A stretch of DNA of 13,509 bases from CALNYS01 sp964639935 (GCA_964639935.1 CAZXGT010000061.1:1-13509); one strand, 5' to 3'; shown: positions 7,670-13,509, numbered from the stretch's first letter. Made by a program: numbers and translations. The notes: generated from the sequence alone by a model not told the origin.

Positions 7670-8301
7670 TTCAAACGTTTCAGGCTCTGATGCGCTCGCC
7701 GGTTCAGGCGATCGGGCTCGCGGCGGTCCTCGCCGGGCCGATCTGGTCCTCGGGGTGCGCTTCGAGCGATCCCGCGTCGCGCAAGACGACGACGATCCAG
7801 ATCAACGAGGCCGAGCGCCTCTCCCGCGCCCGCGGTCTCGCGGAGCGCGCCGCCGAGGCCGAGACGCCCGAGGAGGCCGCCCGGCTCTACCGCCAGGCGG
7901 TCGGCGCCTGGGACGACTTCCCCGCCGCGTGGAACAACCTCGGCGTCCTGCTGCTCGAGCGCGGCGAATATCTCAACGCCGCCGAGGCCTTTGTCTCGGC
8001 GAGCGAGCGGGCCTCGACGGACCCGCGACCGCTCTACAACCTCGGCCTGACCTGGGAGCGCACGCAGCATCTGCGCGAGGCGTCGGAGCATTATCAGTCG
8101 GCTCTCAAGCGAAATCCCCGCTATCTCCCCGCGCTCCGGGGGGTCATCTACGCGAACGATCGCCTCGGCCTGACCACCCAGGAGACGCTCGAGCGTCTCC
8201 GCGTGGCGCTCATGATCGAGGACGATCCCGAGTGGCGCGACTACTTCGGTCAGCGAAAGCTCGCGGCGGAGTCAGAACTCAAGGGCGAGCGTCGCCGCTG
8301 A
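7666..8301 (+). CDS. TPR-repeat lipoprotein at the end of the T2SS operon
   Basis: A 211-residue predicted lipoprotein. The GTG start lies in a GTGA overlap with the gspM-like gene. The N terminus holds a hydrophobic signal ending SSG-C at residue 31. The lipobox is imperfect, with Ser where an aliphatic residue is usual. An ATG at 7690 would give a shorter, more ordinary signal. The body has tetratricopeptide repeats, with units such as FPAAWNNLGVLLLERGEYLNA, then RPLYNLGLTWERTQHLREASEHY, then NPRYLPALRGVIYAND. It ends in a charged tail. PilF/PilW-type TPR lipoproteins are pilotins that help secretins assemble in the outer membrane. A similar job here is an inference from lipidation, TPRs and operon position. 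It occupies the place of gspN in classical clusters. Confidence 0.75.
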   Translation: MIQTFQALMRSPVQAIGLAAVLAGPIWSSGCASSDPASRKTTTIQINEAERLSRARGLAERAAEAETPEEAARLYRQAVGAWDDFPAAWNNLGVLLLERGEYLNAAEAFVSASERASTDPRPLYNLGLTWERTQHLREASEHYQSALKRNPRYLPALRGVIYANDRLGLTTQETLERLRVALMIEDDPEWRDYFGQRKLAAESELKGERRR

Positions 8302-8318
8302 GCGGCTTATCGGCCGCT
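8301..8318 (+). other. Stem-loop at the stop codon of the TPR lipoprotein gene
   Basis: AGCGGC-TTATCG-GCCGCT forms a perfect 6-bp stem starting at the last base of the stop codon. No T-run follows, so it is not a canonical intrinsic terminator. It may protect the 3' end of the operon transcript. Confidence 0.4.
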
Positions 8319-8337
8319 TCACACAGTTCTTACAGAG

Positions 8338-8395
8338 CAGATCCAGCGCGATCTGACAAGACGCTAGGCCACCGCGCGCGCGGCGGGCGGCGTCT
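8338..8395 (+). other. Pair of GC-rich stem-loops downstream of the T2SS operon
   Basis: CAGATC-CAGCGC-GATCTG (8338-8355) is a 6-bp stem with a 6-base loop. It is followed by AGACGC...GCGTCT (arms 8359-8364 and 8390-8395), which encloses the 12-base palindrome CCGCGCGCGCGG (8372-8383). Neither has a T-tract. They may mark a Rho-dependent or processed 3' end for the operon, since no intrinsic terminator follows it. Confidence 0.4.
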
Positions 8396-8464
8396 CAACG
8401 CCTCCACTCGGCCCCTTTGAGCTTAAGTCGTTGACTTGTATGGCCTTGAACATGTCATCTCGGG

Positions 8465-8492
8465 CGCGTCAAAGCTTGCCCATCTTGACGCG
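8465..8492. promoter_or_regulatory. Interrupted palindrome, possible operator
   Basis: CGCGTCAA and TTGACGCG are perfect 8-base inverted arms separated by 12 bases. Their centres are 20 bases apart, about two helical turns, which suits a dimeric regulator. The site ends 49 bases upstream of the -35 box of the next promoter. No T-run follows, so a terminator role is unlikely. Confidence 0.4.
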
Positions 8493-8541
8493 GACGAGCG
8501 AGTCGTCGTGAAAAACAGGTGGCAAAATGCGGTCAGGACGC

Positions 8542-8570
8542 TTGGAGCGGCCGTCGGCTTGGGGTATATT
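8542..8570 (+). promoter_or_regulatory. Sigma-70-like promoter of the PEP-CTERM gene
   Basis: TTGGAG (8542-8547), a 17-base spacer and TATATT (8565-8570) closely match the housekeeping consensus and stand out in GC-rich DNA. The predicted transcript start is near 8577, giving a leader of about 90 bases before the ATG at 8667. Confidence 0.7.
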
Positions 8571-8651
8571 CGTTGTTGAGCAACGTGTGTGTCCCGTCCC
8601 CCGAACCGCCGGCTGGAGTCGGACTTTGGGGGCACCAACCACAGTACTGTG

Positions 8652-8660
8652 AAAGAGGAG
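8652..8660 (+). promoter_or_regulatory. Strong ribosome binding site fixing the start of the PEP-CTERM gene
   Basis: AAAGAGGAG ends 6 bases before the ATG at 8667. It is the strongest Shine-Dalgarno I saw in the window. It shows that the real start is 8667 rather than the in-frame GTG at 8589, and it fits a highly expressed gene. Confidence 0.8.
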
Positions 8661-8666
8661 AGATTT

Positions 8667-9416
8667 ATGATCCGCAACCTGACGATTTTCGCCGGTCTCG
8701 CTGCGACCGGCGTCGCCCAGGCCGCCCTTCTTGGCGGCGTCCTGCGCGAGAACACCGCTGGCACCACCACCCTGAACAACGAGGGTGTGGCCGCGACGGT
8801 CTTCGACATGTACATGCAGTTCTCCGAGGCTGATGACATCCTCATCTCCATCGGTAACTCCGACGTGACCACCGCCGGCAACCTGTACCAGGACACCTTC
8901 GGCGCCGACTTCATCGGCGGCATCAGCCCGGCGATCATCGGCGCCTTCCCCACGGCCGAGTTTGACTCGGTCGTCGGCATCGGTGGCCCCTGGTTCGCTG
9001 GCTCCGGCTTCGGCGGCGACGTCGATCCCGACTTCGCCTTCAACCCGAACGGCTGGGTCGGCGGCTGGTTCGCCACCCCGCAGGCCGACGGCATGGGTGG
9101 CTTCACCTTCCCCGGCACCTCGACGTTCAACTCGAACACCGGCGTGTGGGAGGTCTTCGCGGGCCGCTTCTCCATCGACGGTGACGTCCTCGCTGGCGGC
9201 CTGCCCGTCGGCGACGCCGTCGCTGAGGGCAACCTTCTCACCGGTCAGAACGCCGCTGGCGACCTGATCTTCAGCGGTGAGCTCGAGGCCTTCTGGGTCG
9301 AGCAGCAGGGTTCGGACGCCATCGGCAACGTGCTTCAGATCGAAGCCGTTCCCGCCCCGGGCGCCGCGGCGCTCTTCGGTCTCGCCGGCCTCACCGCCGC
9401 GCGTCGCCGTCGCTAA
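8667..9416 (+). CDS. Secreted acidic protein with PEP-CTERM-type sorting tail
   Basis: A 249-residue exported protein. The signal peptide MIRNLTIFAGLAATGVAQA is probably cut after residue 19. The C terminus has the tripartite PEP-CTERM plan: VPAPG (228-232), a short hydrophobic helix, then RRRR at the very end. PEP-CTERM proteins are handled by exosortase and usually end up in the outer surface or matrix. The whole protein has no Lys, Cys or His. From the signal to the tail I count 26 Asp/Glu against 2 Arg. It is rich in Gly, Phe and Asn and looks beta-structured. Codons differ from the neighbours (ACC, GCC/GCT and GGC instead of many ACG and GCG), which suggests high expression. It has its own promoter and terminator. 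Its specific function is unknown; a matrix or surface protein is likely. Confidence 0.9.
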   Translation: MIRNLTIFAGLAATGVAQAALLGGVLRENTAGTTTLNNEGVAATVFDMYMQFSEADDILISIGNSDVTTAGNLYQDTFGADFIGGISPAIIGAFPTAEFDSVVGIGGPWFAGSGFGGDVDPDFAFNPNGWVGGWFATPQADGMGGFTFPGTSTFNSNTGVWEVFAGRFSIDGDVLAGGLPVGDAVAEGNLLTGQNAAGDLIFSGELEAFWVEQQGSDAIGNVLQIEAVPAPGAAALFGLAGLTAARRRR

Positions 9417-9417
9417 T

Positions 9418-9457
9418 CAGCCTTTAGGCTGAACAGCGCAGGAGCGATCCGCTCCTG
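9418..9457 (+). other. Two tandem stem-loops after the PEP-CTERM stop codon
   Basis: CAGCC-TTTA-GGCTG (9418-9431) starts one base after the stop codon. CAGGAGC-GATCC-GCTCCTG (9439-9457) is a perfect 7-bp stem followed by AAAA. They precede the true terminator, making three hairpins in a row. They may stabilise the mRNA 3' end. Confidence 0.6.
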
Positions 9458-9473
9458 AAAACGCATCAATCAC

Positions 9474-9511
9474 CACCGGCGGGTTCTTCGGAGCCCGCCG
9501 GTGTTGTTTTT
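9474..9511 (+). terminator. Intrinsic terminator of the PEP-CTERM gene
   Basis: CACCGGCGGG (9474-9483) pairs perfectly with CCCGCCGGTG (9494-9503) around a 10-base loop, followed by TTGTTTTT (9504-9511). This is a textbook Rho-independent terminator for the plus strand. The minus-strand phosphatase gene ends 45 bases away, but that strand has no U-run after the hairpin, so any two-way action would be weaker. Confidence 0.9.
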
Positions 9512-9548
9512 GCGCGAATGTCACGCTGGCGGATCGGGTGCGTCCGCC

Positions 9549-11156
9549 TCAGTCCCTGCCCACGCGCATCGCGACGATGGTGATGTCGTCGGACTGCTCC
9601 GCGAGCCCGGTGAAGCGGCGGACCGCCCAGAGCGTGTGCTTGGCGATGCTTCGCGCCGTGGCGCGGGGGTGCTCGCCGAGATAGGCGAGGAGCTCGGAGC
9701 GGACCCGTTCGCGGGTGTACTTGCGCAGGTCGTAGTTCATCGCCTCGGTCACGCCGTCGGAGAAGGCGAGCATGACGTCGCCCGGCCCGAGGTCGCACAC
9801 GCCCGTCTGGTAGCGCTGCGAGGGGTCGACGCCGACCACCATGCCTCCGACGTCGAGCTCGTCGACGTCGGCGCGGGTGGGGGCGCGGTGCTCGGGCACG
9901 CGCACGACCAGCGGCGGCTCGTGACCGCCGTTGCAGTAGAGGAGCCGCCCGCTCGCCGGATCGACGAAGCCGAGGAAGACGGTTGCGAACTCGCTCTGGA
10001 GGCTGTCGCGGCACAGCGCGCGGTTGGTGGCGGCGAGAACGTCCGCGGGCGTTTCATCGCGGTCGGTGAAGGCGCGCAGAGCGCCGAGGAGGTTCGCCAT
10101 GAGCAGCGCCGCGGCGACGCCCTTGCCCACGACGTCGCCGACGACCATCCCGATCTGCCCGTCGCGGTGGAAGAGGTCGTAGAAATCGCCGCCGACGTCG
10201 TAGCTGCTCTGGCAGATGGCGCCGAAAGAGAGCGGCGGGGCGTCGGGCAGCTCGCGCGGGAGCATGCGGCGCTGGACCTCCCCGGCGAGACGGACCTGCT
10301 CGCGCATCGCGGTGGATCGGGCCTCGCGCTCAAGCAGCCTGGCGTTGGCGACGGCGGCCGCGATCTGGCGGGCGATCGAGCGAAAGAGCTCGCGCTCGGC
10401 CTCGGTGAACTCCCGCCGCTCCCGCGTGTAGACGCGGAGCACGCCGAGCGGCTCGTTGTGAAAGATCAAGGCGGCGCTGAGCATGCTCGAGAGGTTCTCG
10501 GCCCGGACCGCCTGCGGGCGGCGCACGCGCTCGTCCCGTGGGAACTCGGTCATCGCGACGACCGCGCCGCTGAGGATCTCGCGATCCAGGGCGTTGTCGG
10601 CCGGAAGCGGACCCGCCTCGTCGAGGTAGGCCTGGCTGAGGCCGAAGGCCGCGCGCGGGAGCAGCACGCGCCCGGAGGGATCGAGCAGGCGGAGCGTCCC
10701 GGCGTCGGCGCCGAGGAGCTCGATCGCGGTCTGGAGACCGATGTCGATGGTGTCCTGCAGGCCGCCGGCGCCCACGAGGGTCGAGGCGATCTTCTGCAGC
10801 GCCGCCATGCGGTCGATCTGCTGGTTGAGCTCGACCTCGCGCTGGCAGAGCTCGCTGACGATCGACGCCAGGAGCGAGAGGAACCGCTCGGCGCTCTCCT
10901 GCCGCGCCGGATCCTCGCCGAGGCCCAGCGCGAGCGAGCCGATGGCCTCGCCGTTGATGCGGATGGGCGCCGTGAACCCGCCAAAGTCGCGCGCGCCGGC
11001 GTCGCTCTGGACGCCCGCGTCGCCGACGGCGATGAACCGCCCGACGCGATCGCGCAGCGCCACCGGCGCTCCGAGCATGCCCTCGATCGTCTGGCAGAGC
11101 TGCGCGAGCGAGCCATCGGTGATGAAGCTCGTGATGGACGGCGGCGTCGCGGGCAT
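9549..11156 (-). CDS. Sensor-GAF-SpoIIE/PP2C-type serine phosphatase
   Basis: This is an RsbU-like phosphatase, a family that dephosphorylates anti-sigma-factor antagonists in partner-switch pathways. The first 110 or so residues resemble a small PocR/GAF-like sensor (VALRDRVGRFIAVGD and APIRINGEAIGSL). A GAF domain follows at about residues 115-260, then a linker with the typical EVQRRMLP. The SpoIIE domain keeps its metal-binding and core motifs: DVGGDFYDLF (from about residue 320), GDVVGKGVAAALLMA, YCNGGHEPPLV, AFSDGVTEAMN and a final DDITIVAMRV. It therefore looks catalytically intact. I chose the ATG at 11156, which forms TGATG with the upstream stop; a GTG at 11168 would add four residues. 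No membrane span is seen, so it is cytosolic. The antagonist/anti-sigma pair it would act on is not in the window. Confidence 0.92.
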   Translation of the reverse strand: MPATPPSITSFITDGSLAQLCQTIEGMLGAPVALRDRVGRFIAVGDAGVQSDAGARDFGGFTAPIRINGEAIGSLALGLGEDPARQESAERFLSLLASIVSELCQREVELNQQIDRMAALQKIASTLVGAGGLQDTIDIGLQTAIELLGADAGTLRLLDPSGRVLLPRAAFGLSQAYLDEAGPLPADNALDREILSGAVVAMTEFPRDERVRRPQAVRAENLSSMLSAALIFHNEPLGVLRVYTRERREFTEAERELFRSIARQIAAAVANARLLEREARSTAMREQVRLAGEVQRRMLPRELPDAPPLSFGAICQSSYDVGGDFYDLFHRDGQIGMVVGDVVGKGVAAALLMANLLGALRAFTDRDETPADVLAATNRALCRDSLQSEFATVFLGFVDPASGRLLYCNGGHEPPLVVRVPEHRAPTRADVDELDVGGMVVGVDPSQRYQTGVCDLGPGDVMLAFSDGVTEAMNYDLRKYTRERVRSELLAYLGEHPRATARSIAKHTLWAVRRFTGLAEQSDDITIVAMRVGRD

Positions 11157-12793
11157 CAGTCGAGCCACGCGGCGCGGAGCACCGTCGGGAGCGTCGCCCG
11201 CTCGCGACCAAGCTCGTCATCGATCTCCTCGACGCGATCGAGCCCCTCGCGCACCCACTCGTCGAGACCCGCCTGATAGCCGAGGTACGCCTTGACGAGC
11301 GCCGCCCCGCGGGAGAACTCGTCGTCGCCGCGGAGGCGCGCGTTGAGCAGGCCCCGCAGCTCATCGAGCCGCTGGCCGATGGGCAACAGCGAGTCCCCGT
11401 ATCGGACGCCGATGAGCTCGGGGTTCGCGCGGAAGAGGTTCTGCAGGTTCACGCCCGCCGAGAGGAACATCCCGCCCCCGATCTGCGCGTGCACGCGGCC
11501 CACCGCGGCCATCGGATCCCCGGGGCGAAGCCCGAGCGCGCTGGTGAACCTTTCCTCGGCCGAGAACCACTGCCCTTGGGCCAGCAGCTCCTGCCCGCGG
11601 TTCATGTGCATCGCGTAGAGATCCACCCGCTCGTCGGCCGGGGCGATCGCGTCGAGTTTGATCCGCTGCCCGCCGTAGAGGTTCCGCGCAGCTCGGCGGA
11701 TGCTCTCCTGGATCTTCTCCGCGGTCTCCATCTCCTCGGGATCGGGCTCCTCGCTGCCGCCGAAGCGCGGCGCCTCGCGCTCGGGGCGCATCAAGGCCTC
11801 GCGGAGCTCGCGCAGCTCGGCGAGCAGCTCCGGCTCATCGAGAAGATCCATCCCGCTCTGCGGCGCGGGACGGTCTTCCGGCGCCTCCTCGCCGCGCCCA
11901 TCGTCCGGATCGAAGTCGGGCGCCGGCTCGTCTTGCTGGCGGGTCTCCTCGCGCTGCGTCTCCTCGCGCTCGAGCATCCGCTGGACCACGCGGTCGTAGG
12001 CCTCGGTCCGCCCGTCGCGCCGCGTCTGGAGCCGGTTGCTCTCGCGCTGCATCTCCGGCGCCTCGGCCTGCACGCGAGTGTCGAGCCGGTCGAGCACGCG
12101 CATCAGGTCAGAGAGACGCCGCTCGCTGCGCACGTCCTCCTCCTCGGAGATCGCCCGGAGCGGCGTGGCCACCGAGTACCGATCCGGCGTCTGCTCGTCC
12201 TCGCCCGGGATCACGCGAAGCAGCGTCGGGCTCTGATCCCGCCGGGAGAGTGACTCGCTGATCGATCGCAACGCGCCCTCCTTGAACTCGAGCGGATCGC
12301 GGCCCTGGAACGGCTGGTCGAACCGTCCCCCGCTCTGGAGGCTCCCGGCGCTCGTGGCGTCCATCTGCCGGCGGATCACCGGATCGGGCAGATAGTCCTC
12401 GCCCCCGGGCATGTATCCCCCGGTGGTCAGCTGCATCTGGAGCTGCAGCGCCTCGACACCGCGGATGCCCCGCCCGGTGATCGACGAGAAGGCCGAATCA
12501 CGGCGGAAGTCGAAGAGATCGTCCTCGCCAAGAGGCGAGCGGAAATCGTCCTCGGCGCCGTAGCCCACGTCGCCCCGGAAGCTCAGGCCCGCCGGGGCGC
12601 GACCGGTGACGATCGCGTTGCGCAGGCGGAACTCCCGCGCGATATCGCGAGCCGGCGCGTTGCGTCCCTGCGAGCCGACCTGGAGATTCGAGTCCAGCGC
12701 CCGCCCGTCGCCCAGCGCTCGCTGCGCGTGCGCAGGGATTGCATAAGAGAAGCTGGCGGCAAGACCGGCGATGATGACGAGTGTGCGGCGCAT
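11156..12793 (-). CDS. Exported TPR-containing protein of unknown function
   Basis: A 545-residue predicted periplasmic or surface protein. The signal peptide ends AHA at residue 23. The N-terminal segment (about 24-105) has motifs I associate with planctomycete exported proteins: LDSNLQVGSQGRN, FRLRNAIVTG, FRGDVGYG and DDLFDFRRDS. A long Glu/Arg/Gln-rich, probably disordered or helical stretch follows (about 225-350). Then comes a TPR-like hairpin near residues 394-430 (RGQELLAQGQWFSAEERFTSALGLRPGDP) and a helical C terminus. The ATG has GGAG 7 bases upstream. The stop overlaps the phosphatase start, so the two are co-translated and may share a pathway, for example as an envelope component with a cytosolic effector. 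No catalytic motif is visible, and no function is assigned. Confidence 0.75.
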   Translation of the reverse strand: MRRTLVIIAGLAASFSYAIPAHAQRALGDGRALDSNLQVGSQGRNAPARDIAREFRLRNAIVTGRAPAGLSFRGDVGYGAEDDFRSPLGEDDLFDFRRDSAFSSITGRGIRGVEALQLQMQLTTGGYMPGGEDYLPDPVIRRQMDATSAGSLQSGGRFDQPFQGRDPLEFKEGALRSISESLSRRDQSPTLLRVIPGEDEQTPDRYSVATPLRAISEEEDVRSERRLSDLMRVLDRLDTRVQAEAPEMQRESNRLQTRRDGRTEAYDRVVQRMLEREETQREETRQQDEPAPDFDPDDGRGEEAPEDRPAPQSGMDLLDEPELLAELRELREALMRPEREAPRFGGSEEPDPEEMETAEKIQESIRRAARNLYGGQRIKLDAIAPADERVDLYAMHMNRGQELLAQGQWFSAEERFTSALGLRPGDPMAAVGRVHAQIGGGMFLSAGVNLQNLFRANPELIGVRYGDSLLPIGQRLDELRGLLNARLRGDDEFSRGAALVKAYLGYQAGLDEWVREGLDRVEEIDDELGRERATLPTVLRAAWLD

Positions 12794-12800
12794 GAGATCG

Positions 12801-12819
12801 CTCCAGACCTCTTATTCTA
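12801..12819 (-). promoter_or_regulatory. Possible -10 box and ribosome binding site of the TPR/phosphatase operon
   Basis: On the minus strand, TAGAAT (12819 to 12814) lies in an AT-rich patch just upstream of the gene, and GGAG (12804 to 12801) sits 7 bases before the ATG. No good -35 box is found at the right distance. The ribosome site is more credible than the promoter. Confidence 0.35.
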
Positions 12820-12889
12820 TCGGTCGGGGACGCTCGGAGTTCGCGGGATTCCGGTGAGAGAGGCGCGGAGAATCGGGCCGGCGGCTCGG

Positions 12890-13509
12890 TCAGATCGGCG
12901 TTCGCTCTCCGGTGAGGGCGTAGGCCTTCTCGACCGCGTCGCACGCGACGGAGCACGCCGTCACGACGTGGTAGATCACCGCGCCCTCCCGCCAGATGCG
13001 GATCATCGGCGGCCCCGGGCGCCCGTTGGTGTAGACCACGCCCTCGCGAAGGCCCTCGTGCGCCGCGGTGGCCTCCTGAATGAAGAGCGACACCGACTCG
13101 CCCTCACCGCTCCTGGGCTCATAGAGCAGATGCACCGAGTCGCCCCCGCCGGGGACGTGGCACTCGCCCAGACCCGCGAGTCGGTACCCCGCTTCGTCGA
13201 GATCGAGGTGAACCGGGAGGTCGCCGATCTGACGGGACACAAGCTCTTCGGCGCTGGCGCCCTCCGCCGGCGCGTCGAGTTTGGCCGAGAAGTAGGCCGG
13301 ATTCGTGATGCACCCGGAGTGCTCGGCGCTGATGTGCTCGCTCGCCCGCGTCAGGACGGCCAGACCGGCGGGCGCGCTCGACGTCGGCATGAAGACGAAC
13401 GCGGTCGCGACGAGCGCCAGCGCCGCCGCGAGCGCCAGCCACCGCCCCGCGCCGCCGGACCAGAAACCGCGGCTCGGGCGGCGGATCACGCCCGCCGCGG
13501 CGTCGCCCC
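12890..13509 (-). CDS. Membrane-anchored anti-sigma-factor-like protein (probably 5' partial)
   Basis: From a GTG at 13489 this encodes 199 residues, but the frame stays open to the window edge, so the N terminus probably lies outside. A basic stretch precedes one membrane span (about residues 15-35, numbered from the GTG), which places the rest outside the cytoplasm. The outer domain has patterns typical of the sensor half of transmembrane anti-sigma factors: AGYRLAGLGECHVPGGGDSVHLLY, ESVSLFIQ, then IRIWREGAVIYHVV. Such proteins carry a cytoplasmic zinc-finger or similar sigma-binding domain before the span; that part would be off the window. The outer domain has four Cys (60, 110, 179, 183), the last two as CSVAC, plus His 52 and 57. 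It is 96 bases upstream of the TPR gene on the same strand. The family call is moderate. Confidence 0.55.
   Translation of the reverse strand, partial: GDAAAGVIRRPSRGFWSGGAGRWLALAAALALVATAFVFMPTSSAPAGLAVLTRASEHISAEHSGCITNPAYFSAKLDAPAEGASAEELVSRQIGDLPVHLDLDEAGYRLAGLGECHVPGGGDSVHLLYEPRSGEGESVSLFIQEATAAHEGLREGVVYTNGRPGPPMIRIWREGAVIYHVVTACSVACDAVEKAYALTGERTPI

Larger units (their letters stand above)
8302..8666. other. Gene-free region between the T2SS operon and the PEP-CTERM gene
   Basis: No convincing coding sequence was found here on either strand. The first 100 bases hold stem-loops. The middle is locally less GC-rich and holds small inverted repeats, namely AAGTC-GTT-GACTT (8425-8437) and an 8+8 interrupted palindrome (8465-8492). 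The last 125 bases hold a promoter, a leader of about 90 bases and a strong ribosome binding site for the next gene. No tRNA-like fold was noticed. Confidence 0.7.

Noticed and set aside
8589..8666. Upstream GTG start for the PEP-CTERM protein
   Set aside because: It would place 26 charged residues before the signal peptide and ignore the strong RBS before 8667.
8423..9241. Antisense open frame opposite the PEP-CTERM gene
   Set aside because: It is Pro/Ser/Lys-rich with no signal or domain. The sense strand has a promoter, RBS, signal peptide, sorting tail and terminator.
9501..11276. Plus-strand open frame (591 codons) opposite the phosphatase
   Set aside because: It is a mirror of a phosphatase with all catalytic motifs intact, and it starts inside the terminator region.
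1..13509. CRISPR arrays, tRNA or rRNA genes, insertion sequences, attachment sites
   Set aside because: I saw no regularly spaced repeats, cloverleaf with TTCGA-type arm, rRNA core sequence, transposase motif or flanking direct repeats.

Overview
The window is strongly GC-rich, gene-dense bacterial DNA. It probably comes from a planctomycete of the Phycisphaerae type. The clues are a PEP-CTERM-type sorting tail written VPAPG plus a hydrophobic stretch and RRRR, an exported protein whose N-terminal motifs resemble proteins I associate with that group, and a divergent type II secretion (T2SS) gene set. The lineage is an inference; the genes are clearer than the taxonomy.

Positions 1-8301, plus strand: one compact T2SS-type operon. 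It reads gspE (5' end outside the window), gspF, gspG, gspI-like, gspJ-like, gspK-like, gspC-like, gspL-like, gspM-like and a TPR lipoprotein. Four junctions are 4-base GTGA/ATGA overlaps, which points to translational coupling. Together they encode the cytoplasmic motor ATPase (E), the inner-membrane platform (F, L, M), the pseudopilus (G, I, J, K), the link to the outer-membrane channel (C) and a possible assembly lipoprotein. No secretin (GspD), prepilin peptidase (GspO) or GspH is present. The first two must lie elsewhere if the machine works. GspE lacks the usual zinc-binding tetracysteine insert, and GspC ends in a charged helix instead of a PDZ domain.

Positions 8302-8666: a 365-base gene-free stretch with several stem-loops, an 8+8 interrupted palindrome and a good sigma-70-like promoter. 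It drives a monocistronic gene (8667-9416) for a secreted, lysine-, cysteine- and histidine-free, very acidic PEP-CTERM protein. That gene uses a distinct C-ending codon set and ends in a strong intrinsic terminator, so it looks highly expressed.

Positions 9549-13509, minus strand: a SpoIIE/PP2C-type phosphatase with an N-terminal sensor and a GAF domain lies downstream of, and coupled to, a gene for an exported TPR protein. Further upstream is a membrane-anchored protein resembling the sensor half of an anti-sigma factor, whose N terminus probably runs off the window. This block looks like signalling and stress regulation, convergent with the secretion and surface-protein block.
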